From JAFDVL01 sp043783625 (GTDB lineage: Bacteria; Acidobacteriota; Blastocatellia; RBC074), in contig JAYVZE010000027.1 in the NCBI GenBank assembly GCA_043783625.1, positions 5,529-69,528 of the forward strand: a DNA stretch of 64,000 nt, read 5' to 3'. Shown piece by piece: positions 33,993 through 43,082 of the stretch. The notes under the pieces are model-generated. The model worked only from the letters and a program-made list of their open reading frames with translations, had not been told where the DNA came from and searched no databases. Both the position numbers and the translations under genes were made by a program. Numbering within the stretch: the stretch's first letter is position 1; each line of letters begins with the position of its first letter.

Positions 33993-36254
33993 ATGAATAA
34001 TGAAACGAATCAATGGCACCCAACCGCCTGCATTCTGTGCAGTCTTAATTGCGGGATCGAAGTCGAGGTCAGTGACCGTCAAATGACGCGCGTTCGCGGT
34101 GACAAAAAACATCCGCTTTCACACGGATATTTATGTCAGAAAGCACAGCGATTAAATTTCTATCAGAATCATTCTGATCGGCTGACTTCACCGTTACGGC
34201 GTCAACCGGATGGAACTTTTGAAGAGATCTCATGGGACACCGCAATCGCAGAAATTGCCGCCAAACTGGTGGCGTTGCGTGACACCTTCGGCGGAGAAAG
34301 CCTCGCGTATTTTGGCGGCGGCGGACAAGGCAACCACCTCGCCGGACCGTACGGCAAAGCGATGCGAACGGCGATGGGTACGCGCAATTATTACAGCGCA
34401 TTATCACAGGAAAAAACCGGAGGATTCTGGGTGGATGGTCGCTTGTATGGTCGTCAAAATTGCCATCCGACTGAAGACGTAGAGAATGCCGAAGTCGTAG
34501 TTTTCATCGGCACGAATCCATGGCAATCGCACGGCATTCGCAATGCTCGCGTCGTCCTCAAAGAAATTCACAAAGACCCGAATCGCAAGATGATCGTGAT
34601 TGATCCGCGCCGCACAGAAACGGCAGAGCTGGCGGACATACACCTTCAGTTAAAACCCGGCACAGATGCATTTTTGCTCGCCGCAATCCTCGCTGTCATC
34701 GTGCGCGAAGGCGAAGAAGATCAGGATTTTTTAGCCAAACGTACAATTGGATTTGAGGCGGTGAGAAACGCTTTGCTTGACGTTCCGGTTGAAGAATATG
34801 CAACACGTACCGGAATTTCACTCGAAGATATTCAGACCGCAGCGAACTGGATGGTGAACGCAAAGACCTGCGCAGTTCGTACCGATCTTGGGATTGAGCA
34901 CACACTCAACAGCACTCTTAACCAATATTTACGGGCATTGCTATATCTGGTGACCGGAAATTTTGGTAAGCCCGGAACAAATTCATTTCACACTTCGCTG
35001 ATTCCGTTGATGGGTCATTCGGCGGAAGGCGAACAGCAAAAACGTTCCGCTGTCACCGCGTTTCCGTTCATTACGAATTTGCTGCCGCCGAATATTTTGC
35101 CTGCCGAAATCGTCAACGATCATCCCAGCCGGACGCGCGGGGTGCTGGTTGACAGCGCGAATCCGATGGTGACGATGCCGGATACTTCCGCCTATCGTGA
35201 AGCATTTTCCAAACTCGATTTGCTCGTCGTCATTGATGTCGCCATGACGGAAACGGCGCGGATGGCGCATTACGTTTTGCCTGCTTCGTCGCAGTACGAA
35301 AAATGGGAAGCGACTTTTTTCAATGCAGAATTTCCAACCAATGCTTTTCATTTGCGCAAGCCGTTATTCGATCCGTTACCGGGGACTTTAAGCGAACCGG
35401 AAATTTATACCCGATTGATTCGCGCGATGGGTGCGTTGTCGGGAGATTTTACCGCGTTAAAGTCAGCCGCAGAACAAGGTCGAATGATGTTCGCCGGAGC
35501 CTTTCAAACACTCGTCAAACAACAACCTGAACTCGCGGATTTTGCGCCGATAATTTTATACGAAACGCTAGGTACAACATTGCCCGATGGAGCCGCCGCA
35601 GCCGCATATTTATGGGCTACTGCGCATCAGTTCGCGGGAAAAAACCCGGAAGCCGTTCGTCGAGCCGGACACCAGGGAGAAGGATTCGCGCTGGGTGAAG
35701 CCTTGTTTGAGGCAATCATCAATGGTAATTCCGGTATTATTTTCAGCGTCAGCGAATACGACGAGACGTGGAATTTTATTCGACACAAAGACGGAATGAT
35801 TCATCTGGAAATCCCTGAAATGCTGGCGGCCTTACGCGAACTAAAACCCTCAGTCGAAAGTAATGATTTCAATTTTGTTTTGATGGCTGGCGAACGTCGT
35901 TCTTATAACGCCAACGCCATCTATCGTGATCCGGCGTGGCGCAGAGATGATCCTGACGGTGCGCTCCGAATTCATCCTGAAGACGCGGCTGCGCTGGGAT
36001 TGAACGATGGAGATTTCGCCCGTTGCGAATCAAAACGTGGCGCAGTTGTGACACGAATTGAGTTGAATACTTCCCTCCGGCGCGGAGTCGTCACCTTGCC
36101 GCACGGCTACGGAATGCAGCACCCCGAGGCAGATGGAGTGCGGCGATTATCAGGTGCAACGATCAATGAATTAACCGCCGCTGAGGATTGCGATCCGGTC
36201 GCAGGAACTCCGTGGCATAAGCACGTTGCGGTGCGGCTATCACCCGTTGTGTAA
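33993..36254 (+). CDS. Molybdopterin-dependent oxidoreductase with one [4Fe-4S] cluster
   Basis: A 753-residue enzyme of the DMSO-reductase/formate-dehydrogenase superfamily. The N-terminal cluster motif is Cys13-x2-Cys16-x3-Cys20...Cys48. The bis-MGD domains follow (ISWDTAIAEIAAKL, VVFIGTNPWQSHGI, KMIVIDPRRTETAELADIHLQLKPGTDAFLL in parts) and a C-terminal MopB domain (RIHPEDAAALGLNDGDFARCES). There is no Tat or Sec signal, so it should be cytoplasmic. At the place where the Mo ligand Cys or Sec is usual I read SALSQEKTGGFW, with no Cys or Sec. AAGGGA precedes the ATG. It stands alone without obvious electron-transfer subunits. Confidence 0.9.
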   Translation: MNNETNQWHPTACILCSLNCGIEVEVSDRQMTRVRGDKKHPLSHGYLCQKAQRLNFYQNHSDRLTSPLRRQPDGTFEEISWDTAIAEIAAKLVALRDTFGGESLAYFGGGGQGNHLAGPYGKAMRTAMGTRNYYSALSQEKTGGFWVDGRLYGRQNCHPTEDVENAEVVVFIGTNPWQSHGIRNARVVLKEIHKDPNRKMIVIDPRRTETAELADIHLQLKPGTDAFLLAAILAVIVREGEEDQDFLAKRTIGFEAVRNALLDVPVEEYATRTGISLEDIQTAANWMVNAKTCAVRTDLGIEHTLNSTLNQYLRALLYLVTGNFGKPGTNSFHTSLIPLMGHSAEGEQQKRSAVTAFPFITNLLPPNILPAEIVNDHPSRTRGVLVDSANPMVTMPDTSAYREAFSKLDLLVVIDVAMTETARMAHYVLPASSQYEKWEATFFNAEFPTNAFHLRKPLFDPLPGTLSEPEIYTRLIRAMGALSGDFTALKSAAEQGRMMFAGAFQTLVKQQPELADFAPIILYETLGTTLPDGAAAAAYLWATAHQFAGKNPEAVRRAGHQGEGFALGEALFEAIINGNSGIIFSVSEYDETWNFIRHKDGMIHLEIPEMLAALRELKPSVESNDFNFVLMAGERRSYNANAIYRDPAWRRDDPDGALRIHPEDAAALGLNDGDFARCESKRGAVVTRIELNTSLRRGVVTLPHGYGMQHPEADGVRRLSGATINELTAAEDCDPVAGTPWHKHVAVRLSPVV

Positions 36255-36256
36255 AA

Positions 36257-36326
36257 CAGGCTGTCAACCTGTTTGCCTAATTCGAGTAAAATTAATCGCC
36301 CAACTTTTTCGCAGGCTGACAGCCTG
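36257..36326. repeat. Palindromic doublet (CAGGCTG class) between stop and next start
   Basis: Arms CAGGCTGTCAACCTG (36257-36271) and CAGGCTGACAGCCTG (36312-36326) are reverse complements at 14 of 15 positions, each arm being a hairpin itself. It begins 2 bases after the oxidoreductase stop and ends 14 bases before the AidB-like start, which lacks a ribosome site. Confidence 0.75.
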
Positions 36327-36340
36327 CGGTACAATTTTTC

Positions 36341-38005
36341 ATGAACGCTCAACAATTTGCCGCTCAAAATTCTGACGAAATTTTGAATCAACCTCCGGCT
36401 TTAGAAAACTACAATTTATTTGAATCGGACACACCGCTGCGGGAAGCAATCCAGCGCGAGGGCGCGGGCTGGTTAGCAAAAAAAGCGCACGAATTTGGTG
36501 AATTACTAGGAAAAGCTGAAACGATCAAATTTGGAGAACTCGCCAACCGGTTCACTCCCGAACTAAAAACGCATGACCGTTTTGGCAATCGAATTGACGA
36601 AGTTGAATTTCATCCGGCGTATCACGAATTGATGAAAATTGCAGTGGAGAATCAAAATCATTCTCTCGCCTGGACGACCGAAAATTCCGGCGGACACGTC
36701 GCACGAGCCGCCCTGACATTTCTACGCCACCAGATTGATGAAGGTCACGGCTGTCCTGTTTCGATGACTTATTCCGCGATTCCAACGCTTAGAATTCAGC
36801 CGGAAATTGCAGCGGAATGGGAACCACGTTCGCTCTCAAACGAATACGATTCCCGCTTTCTCCCTGCTTCTGAAAAACGTGGTGCATTGCTTGGCATGGC
36901 GATGACCGAACGGCAAGGCGGCAGCGATGTCCGCGCCAACACGACGCGAGCAACAGCCATCAGCAAACGCGGCGGTGGAGAAGCTTACGAAATTACGGGA
37001 CACAAGTGGTTTTGCTCGGCTCCGATGTGCGACGCGTTTTTAGTTCTCGCGCAAACCGAAAAAGGTTTGTCTTGTTTTTTGATGCCGCGCTGGAAACCTG
37101 ACGGAACGCGCAATGCGTTTCACATCCAACGACTGAAGGACAAACTCGGAAATAAATCGAATGCCTCCAGCGAGGTTGAATTTCACGGGGCGTGGGCGCA
37201 ACTCATCGGCGACGAAGGGCGTGGTGTAGCCAACATTATCGAGATGGTTCGTCATACGAGATTGGATTGTGCGATTGGTTCTGCGGCTTCGATGCGCCGT
37301 GCCGTAGCCGAGGCTACGCATCACGCGAACTATCGCTATGCCTTCGGCGAACGCCTCATCAATCAACCGTTAATGAAAAACGTGTTGGCAGATTTATGCC
37401 TTGAATCGGAAGCTGCAACAGCTCTGACATTTCGCCTCGCCCGAAGTTTTGATGAATCCCAAAATGATGAAATGCAAAAACATTTCAGCCGCATCGCTAC
37501 TGCGATTGGAAAATTCTGGATCACGAAACGTGCCGTTGCTGTAGTCGCCGAAGCTCTGGAATGCCTGGGCGGAAATGGTTATGTTGAGACGGCTCCGCTG
37601 GCTCGGCTTTACCGTGATGCGCCGCTTAATTCCATTTGGGAAGGTTCAGGAAATGTGCAATGTCTGGATGTTTTACGCGCCATGCGAAAAGAACCGGAGA
37701 CGGTCGAAGCCTTGTATCACGAGTTGAGAAAAGCGAAAGGTGCGGATGCTCGATACGATAATTTTGTAGTTGAAATAGAGAAAGAGTTTTCCAATCAATA
37801 CGAAGTAGAATTTAGAGCGCGAAGGTTAGTGGAAGATTTGGGAATTGCGCTGCAAGCTGCACTCTTAATTCAAAATGGGAGTCAGGCGGTAAGTGAAGCG
37901 TTTTGTGCTTCGCGGCTTTCAGGCAATAAACATGCGGCTTTGGGAACTTTGCCAACAGGAATTGAGACGACGACGATCATTCAGCGAGCTTTGCCGTTAC
38001 TGTAA
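36341..38005 (+). CDS. aidB: AidB-like acyl-CoA dehydrogenase family protein
   Basis: A 554-residue flavoprotein of the AidB branch, longer than ordinary acyl-CoA dehydrogenases. Diagnostic segments are the N-terminal PALENYNLFESDTPL, GCPVSMTYSAIPTLR, the FAD region AMTERQGGSDVRANTT, GHKWFCSAPMCDAFLVLAQT, and YRDAPLNSIWEGSGNVQCLDVLR. In Escherichia coli AidB binds DNA and protects it during alkylation; its dehydrogenase substrate is weak or unknown. No alkylation-repair genes adjoin it here. Translation start at ATG is the only sensible choice, although no ribosome site is visible. Confidence 0.93.
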   Translation: MNAQQFAAQNSDEILNQPPALENYNLFESDTPLREAIQREGAGWLAKKAHEFGELLGKAETIKFGELANRFTPELKTHDRFGNRIDEVEFHPAYHELMKIAVENQNHSLAWTTENSGGHVARAALTFLRHQIDEGHGCPVSMTYSAIPTLRIQPEIAAEWEPRSLSNEYDSRFLPASEKRGALLGMAMTERQGGSDVRANTTRATAISKRGGGEAYEITGHKWFCSAPMCDAFLVLAQTEKGLSCFLMPRWKPDGTRNAFHIQRLKDKLGNKSNASSEVEFHGAWAQLIGDEGRGVANIIEMVRHTRLDCAIGSAASMRRAVAEATHHANYRYAFGERLINQPLMKNVLADLCLESEAATALTFRLARSFDESQNDEMQKHFSRIATAIGKFWITKRAVAVVAEALECLGGNGYVETAPLARLYRDAPLNSIWEGSGNVQCLDVLRAMRKEPETVEALYHELRKAKGADARYDNFVVEIEKEFSNQYEVEFRARRLVEDLGIALQAALLIQNGSQAVSEAFCASRLSGNKHAALGTLPTGIETTTIIQRALPLL

Positions 38006-38018
38006 ATGTCAACCATCA

Positions 38019-38095
38019 AAGGCAGAAGTCCGCACGTAGTAAGGGCTTTTTTTTCTTGAGAAATGACGCCCTTACTACGTGCGGGCTTCTGCCTT
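38019..38095. terminator. Bidirectional hairpin between convergent genes
   Basis: Arms of 28 bases (38019-38046 and 38068-38095) pair at 27 positions around a 21-base loop, with T runs following in both directions. It lies between the AidB-like stop and the stop of the broken Uma2 gene and should terminate transcription from both sides. It belongs to the same interspersed population as the other palindromes. Confidence 0.8.
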
Positions 38096-38097
38096 TT

Positions 38098-38714
38098 TTA
38101 CTCCAGCGGACGGAGCGTCGTCCGTAACGTATTGTCAGGTTTTGGAAAATCAATTCCCTGATAAATTTCAATCAATGGCAACTCGCAATCCAACGAATTA
38201 ATTTTTACAACATCAGATAACGCATTGAACTCACGCTGTAGCCAATCGCCATTTGATTGCTTAATAAATTGCGTCACATGCGGGCGATGCTGCGCAATCA
38301 ATAAATATTCGCAGAACTCAGGGATGGATTTGTAGTGCGAGAATTTGTCGCCGCGATCATACGATTCGGTAGATTCTGACAAAATCTCAATAAGCAAAGC
38401 AGGATTGACGAGAACATCTACGCCGCCGATTTTTACAAATTGCGGGACGCCGTAAAGTGCGGAAGTATCGCCATAAAGATAAGGCGGCAGGCTTGGAACT
38501 TTGATTCGCATATTGGCAGGAAACATGCGACAACCTCGCGCTCGAAGTTTTGGGTTCAGGAAAGCGATCAGGTTGACTTCGATGTCAGCGTGATTTTCAT
38601 TCACACACTCATCTTGAAAATTTCACCATCCCAATATTCCAGCCGCTCATCTGCGTTTTGGTCAAGCTCTAAATATTCTTCTAATGAATACCTTAATTTT
38701 GGTGGTGCTGACAT
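38098..38714 (-). pseudogene. Uma2-family nuclease gene broken by a frameshift
   Basis: Two abutting frames together give one Uma2 protein. The first (start 38714, AGGA ribosome site) reads MSAPPKLRYSLEEYLELDQ...GEIFKMSV and stops at 38601. The second continues in another frame as NENHADIEVNLIAFLNPKLRARG...IGGVDVLVNPALLIEILSEST...YLLIAQHRPHVTQFIKQ. Adding a single base near 38605 would join them into a normal Uma2 reading (FKMSGVNENHADIEVNL). A GTG at 38604 could in principle restart translation. It is either a recent pseudogene or a sequencing error. Confidence 0.8.
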
Positions 38715-38909
38715 TAATCCTGCCCTATATGAATTCGATGAACTGTAGACAATTCTTTTGAAGATTTTACCTTTTTCTGTCATTCTTGAAAAGCGTTGTA
38801 ACGACGCCTGTAATGTCCACGTATAAACATCAAGCACTGTTATCAACCATAACAAACTACAGAAGTAAATTTTCGCTTCTGACTTAACCTTCAACTTTCA
38901 GGAGACTTT

Positions 38910-40265
38910 ATGAATCCAGTTAACCGTCGAGATTTTATTAAGACTTCAGCCGGAGCCGCCACCGGAACTCTGGGACTGAACCTCACAGCCAAGACCAATG
39001 CTCCCAGTGATACTGTTCGCGTGGCTGTCGTCGGCTTGCGCGGACAAGGGGGATCGCACACCTCCAGTTATCTTAAAATGCCAAACGTTGAGATTGTGGC
39101 GCTGTGCGATGTTGACGATGCTCAGTTCGGTAAGCATCTCAAACAGATTGAGGCGGCTGGTAAGCCCAAACCCAAAACTTATAAAGACATTAGAAAACTG
39201 CTCGAAGACAAATCTATTGACGCCGTATCTATTGCGACGCCGAATCACTGGCACTCATTGCAGGCTATCTGGTCGCTTCAGGCGGGCAAGGACGTTTACT
39301 GTGAAAAGCCGGTTTCGCAATCCTACTGGGAAGGCAAACAGGTTGTTGCCGCAGCCAAAAAATACAATAAGCAAATTATTCAACACGGAACAAATTCACG
39401 CTCAGGCGTAGCGGTTCAGGAAGCTGTCCGCAAAATGCAGCATGAAGATTTGCTTGGTGATGTTTATTACTCACGGGCACTTTGTTACAAATGGCGGGAA
39501 ACCATTGGTAAGAAACCTGACGGTCCGGTTCCTGCCGGAGTTGATTACGACATGTGGTGCGGCCCGGCTGCCAAACATGCCTTCAACGAAAACCGTTTCC
39601 ACTACAACTGGCATTGGAATTACGAATACGGCAACGGCGACATCGGCAATCAGGGCATCCACGAAATTGATATTTCGCGCTGGGGATTAGGCGTCACGCT
39701 CCCGACGAAGGTCAGTTCAATGGGTGGACATTTCATGTTCGATGACGACCAGAACACTGCGAACACCCAAATGGCGATGCTGGAATTTGATAAGGGCGGC
39801 AAGAAAGTCATGATGGTTATCGAAGTTCGCCACTGGATCACCAACAACGAAGCTGGAATCAGTGACAGCCCTGAACTAAAAATGGGCGCCGCCGGAGGAC
39901 GTGGAGGCAATACCATTGGGAACATTTTCTACGGTTCCAAAGGCTATCTGGCAATTGAAGGCTACAATAAATACGACAGCTTTCTCGGTAAAAATCAGGA
40001 ACCCGGTCCGGCCCGAAAAGAGGCGGGAAATAACTGGCAGAACTTCATTGATGTGGTTCGCAGTCGTGATAAATCCAAGCAAAATGCTCCCATTGAAGAA
40101 GGTCATTATTCGTGCGCCCTGCTCCATCTCTCGAACATCGCGTATCGAACTGGCAGAACCATTAATTTCGATCCAGTCAAAGAGGAAATCATCGGCGACA
40201 AGGAAGCGCAGGCAATGATGAAGCGTACCTATCGCGCCCCATTTGTAGTTCCTGAAAAAGTTTAG
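38910..40265 (+). CDS. Tat-exported Gfo/Idh/MocA-family oxidoreductase
   Basis: A 451-residue NAD(P)-dependent sugar oxidoreductase. A twin-arginine signal occupies the N-terminus (NRRDFIKTSAGAATGTLGL). The dinucleotide fold follows (VAVVGLRGQGGSHTSSYLKM, VEIVALCDVD), then SIATPNHWHS and the catalytic-type CEKPVSQ. The second domain contains GNGDIGNQGIHEIDISRWGLG. AGGAG precedes the ATG. In this group the tightly bound cofactor is folded in before Tat export, as in glucose-fructose oxidoreductase. Substrate unknown. Confidence 0.93.
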   Translation: MNPVNRRDFIKTSAGAATGTLGLNLTAKTNAPSDTVRVAVVGLRGQGGSHTSSYLKMPNVEIVALCDVDDAQFGKHLKQIEAAGKPKPKTYKDIRKLLEDKSIDAVSIATPNHWHSLQAIWSLQAGKDVYCEKPVSQSYWEGKQVVAAAKKYNKQIIQHGTNSRSGVAVQEAVRKMQHEDLLGDVYYSRALCYKWRETIGKKPDGPVPAGVDYDMWCGPAAKHAFNENRFHYNWHWNYEYGNGDIGNQGIHEIDISRWGLGVTLPTKVSSMGGHFMFDDDQNTANTQMAMLEFDKGGKKVMMVIEVRHWITNNEAGISDSPELKMGAAGGRGGNTIGNIFYGSKGYLAIEGYNKYDSFLGKNQEPGPARKEAGNNWQNFIDVVRSRDKSKQNAPIEEGHYSCALLHLSNIAYRTGRTINFDPVKEEIIGDKEAQAMMKRTYRAPFVVPEKV

Positions 40266-40285
40266 CTAAAACTTGAAATTCGATC

Positions 40286-40318
40286 AAATGGGCAGTCCTG
40301 AGGGCTGCCCATTTTTTA
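40286..40318 (+). terminator. Rho-independent terminator of the Gfo/Idh gene
   Basis: A 10-bp stem (AAATGGGCAG with CTGCCCATTT), a 9-base loop and six consecutive T, 20 bases after the stop. This is a textbook intrinsic terminator and unlike the long interspersed palindromes. Confidence 0.9.
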
Positions 40319-40472
40319 GTTACGATTTTAATTTTGCATTGTTGCGGGATTCCCCGGAGCTTCCTGCTTTGCCACCAGTGCTTCACACCCCGGACAATTC
40401 CTGCCCTGCAATTGTGTTATAGTAATAATAGTTCCCCCTACAATTTATTGATCCATGACAAGGAGAAACATC

Positions 40473-40763
40473 ATGCAACATTTGAAAGCAGGCAAATTTA
40501 TAATTACGTTTCTGTTGGTTTGTTTTCTGACGCTCAGCGTTATTCCTGTGGCTCAGGCACATCCGACTCTGCAACGAAATCGTGAAGCCGGAAAGAAAAA
40601 AGCCGCGAAACGCATTGGCATAGGTTCGGCCATCGGTGCCGGCTTGGGCGGGCTGATTAGAGGGCGTAAAGGCGCATTAATAGGAGCAGGCGCAGGGGCT
40701 GGAGGCGGTGCGGCATATCACGTCCATAAAAAACGTCAGTACAGAAAACGGTCGCGCCGATAA
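40473..40763 (+). CDS. Exported glycine-zipper protein
   Basis: A 96-residue protein with signal peptide (about 1-30, ending AQA) and a glycine-zipper segment (IGIGSAIGAGLGGLIRG...GALIGAGAGAGGGAAYHV) flanked by very basic ends (KKKAAKR, KKRQYRKRSRR). Such proteins insert in or associate with the outer membrane. The ATG is chosen because AAGGAG lies 7 bases before it; an in-frame ATG 18 bases upstream lies before that ribosome site. Function unknown. Confidence 0.85.
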   Translation: MQHLKAGKFIITFLLVCFLTLSVIPVAQAHPTLQRNREAGKKKAAKRIGIGSAIGAGLGGLIRGRKGALIGAGAGAGGGAAYHVHKKRQYRKRSRR

Positions 40764-40767
40764 AACA

Positions 40768-41352
40768 TTAGGACTTACCCTTCCTTAATTTTAGCGTGAA
40801 TGTCTGGATCGGAGCACCTGTCGAGTCATCAAATTCGGTTGCGGCTTGCACGGCAAGTTCCGCGACTTCTACTGCGCTGCGATTTGTATCATAGGCAGCA
40901 AACAATGCGCCTAAGGCAAAGTCACCACCCGATCCAGACGCATAAAATTTAGTAAATTCCTGCACATAGCGATAAGAATCTACGCCAAAGATTCCAGGTT
41001 GACTCGCAATTAAAGCGCGGCTGCGTGACGATTCAAACGAATCATCTTCATGTTTTGAGGGATTCAGAAAATATTTATCCTTCAGGATTTTATGGAGTTC
41101 ATTCCAGACGCGAAAAATTTCTACGACTGAAGTGAGTTTAACTTTTGCCCCTTTACGCGTAAAAAATTCCCGAATGGCAAGGTCGGCGGTCGCCGAACCT
41201 GAGAGTGCAATATAATTATCACCCACCTGAAAAATCTTTTTATGATTCACGATATAGGCGGCTGATTCCTTTGTGTAGTCCTCATATTTCGTTAAAGTGT
41301 CTGCTGCAATAACGACTTGTCCGGCTTTCTTTACTACGACGATTGTTGTCAT
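40768..41352 (-). CDS. HslV/proteasome-beta-like Ntn hydrolase
   Basis: A 194-residue protein of the N-terminal nucleophile hydrolase type. After Met removal it would begin TTIVVVKKAGQVVIAADTLTK, matching HslV: Thr1 nucleophile and Asp17 in place, with the Lys33 equivalent probably Lys37 or Lys38 (NHKKIF). YASGSGGDFALGALFA corresponds to the SGS/GSGG turn conserved in proteasome beta subunits. There is no HslU, Mpa or other unfoldase next to it. The ATG at 41352 exposes the Thr; a TTG 9 bases upstream would not. Confidence 0.82.
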   Translation of the reverse strand: MTTIVVVKKAGQVVIAADTLTKYEDYTKESAAYIVNHKKIFQVGDNYIALSGSATADLAIREFFTRKGAKVKLTSVVEIFRVWNELHKILKDKYFLNPSKHEDDSFESSRSRALIASQPGIFGVDSYRYVQEFTKFYASGSGGDFALGALFAAYDTNRSAVEVAELAVQAATEFDDSTGAPIQTFTLKLRKGKS

Positions 41353-41492
41353 AAAATTCAATAAAATTAGTAATGTTAGTCAAATGAAGAATGAAAACCA
41401 TCTATCCCAAATAACCGGTTGTAAGGATACAGAATTATGATCCGGTAATTCTTTGCTCAGACTACTGCCTATTTTTTCTCAGGAATTCATCT

Positions 41493-43082
41493 ATGCGAAT
41501 CTACGCCCTTTTGCTAAGTATTGTTTTGCTCTTGCTCTCTTCCCTTGCCTCAGCCCAAGCCGTCCCGCAATGGGGACGCTGGGAAAAGAGCTTTGCGGCA
41601 AATCCAAACACTGCGCCCGATCCAACCATCGGGTTGATTGTCAGACTGACTTCTCCACACGGGAAAATTCATAAAGTCTCGGCGTTTTGGGATGGAGGCA
41701 AAATCTGGCGCGTCAGATTTATGCCGGATGAGACGGGCAGATGGAAGTATCGCACCATTGCTTTTCCCGATTACGCGGGCTTGAATGCGCAGCGCGGGAC
41801 ATTCATTTGCCGTCGAACAAAAAGTGAAAATCGTTTTATCCAGCACGGCTCCGTGCGCATCGCAAAAGCCGGAACGCATCTTGAACACGCCGACGGAACT
41901 CCATTTTTCTGGCTTGCAGATACCGTTTGGAATGGCGCGTTAAAATCCACCCCAAGTGATTGGAATACATTTCTTGCTGATCGGGTCACTAAAAAATTTA
42001 CGGCGATTCAATTCGTGACAACCCAGTGGGGCAGTGTCCCCGTAAATTTAGAAGGCGAGGTTGCCTTCACAGGTAAAGAGAAAATCCAACTTAACCCCGC
42101 CTTCTTCAAGCGGATGGATGACCGGATTGATGCCCTCAATGCGAAAGGCTTGCTGGCTGTACCAGTGTTGTTATGGGCGAATAAACGCGAAGATAATCCC
42201 GGCTGGTATTTGCCCGAAGATCAAATTATTTTGCTGGAGAAATATCTGGTCGCTCGTTACGGAGCGCATCACGTAGTTTGGATTCCGGCGGGTGATACAA
42301 GCTATAAAGATGTAAATGGCGAGAAATGGCGAAGAATTTGTCGCGCCGTTTTTGATGGCACCAGTCACGCGCCAATCGTGATGCATCCGCAGGGAATGGA
42401 ATCCTATTTTGAGAATTACAAAAATGAAAAATGGGCTGATATGATTGGTTATCAAAGCGGTCACGGCGATAACGACAATACTTTAAAATGGATTCATTCG
42501 GGGCCGATTTCGACTGAAGCAAAACAGCTCCCGGCCAAACCATTTATTAATTTAGAGCCTCCATACGAAGATCATATCGCGTATCACTCCAAGTCACGAC
42601 ATACTGATTTTACGGTGCGACGTGCCTCTTATTGGAGCTTACTGAATGCGCCGACGGCAGGATTAACGTATGGCGCACACGGCGTCTGGAGTTGGGAAAC
42701 AGAAGCCAAAGAGCCGTTAATCCATGGAGGTACGGGCATTGCCAAGCCCTGGTTTGCAGCGATGAAAATGCCCGGCAGCGAGCAGATGAAATATCTGCAT
42801 GAATTTTTCGCTTCCATCAAGTGGTGGGAACTGCGCCCCGATAATTCGCTCGTTGAATTGCCATCAAACGACCCGGCGAAATATATTTCAGCTTCAAAAA
42901 ACAACGAGGTCGCAATTGTTTATCTACCCGTTGGCGGTGAAATCTCCATTAAAACTAACATCATAAAAGCCGAGTGGTTCAATCCGCGTACCGGGCAAAT
43001 CCAGGCAGCAGAATCTACTCAAAATAAATTTCACGCCCCCGATGAAAAGGACTGGGTGCTAAAACTACATCTCAAAAAATGA
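41493..43082 (+). CDS. Secreted apiosidase-like glycoside hydrolase (DUF4038/GH140 type)
   Basis: A 529-residue secreted enzyme with signal peptide (about 1-22). The N-terminal beta domain is of DUF5060 type (VPQWGRWEKSF...RFMPDETGRWKYRT). The TIM-barrel begins at FFWLADTVWNGALKSTPSDW and includes VVWIPAGDTSYKD and INLEPPYEDH. A collagen-binding-like beta domain ends it (about 440-529). In gut Bacteroides members of this family cut apiose side chains of pectin; here the substrate is not known. Its stop overlaps the ATG of the next gene (ATGA). Confidence 0.87.
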   Translation: MRIYALLLSIVLLLLSSLASAQAVPQWGRWEKSFAANPNTAPDPTIGLIVRLTSPHGKIHKVSAFWDGGKIWRVRFMPDETGRWKYRTIAFPDYAGLNAQRGTFICRRTKSENRFIQHGSVRIAKAGTHLEHADGTPFFWLADTVWNGALKSTPSDWNTFLADRVTKKFTAIQFVTTQWGSVPVNLEGEVAFTGKEKIQLNPAFFKRMDDRIDALNAKGLLAVPVLLWANKREDNPGWYLPEDQIILLEKYLVARYGAHHVVWIPAGDTSYKDVNGEKWRRICRAVFDGTSHAPIVMHPQGMESYFENYKNEKWADMIGYQSGHGDNDNTLKWIHSGPISTEAKQLPAKPFINLEPPYEDHIAYHSKSRHTDFTVRRASYWSLLNAPTAGLTYGAHGVWSWETEAKEPLIHGGTGIAKPWFAAMKMPGSEQMKYLHEFFASIKWWELRPDNSLVELPSNDPAKYISASKNNEVAIVYLPVGGEISIKTNIIKAEWFNPRTGQIQAAESTQNKFHAPDEKDWVLKLHLKK

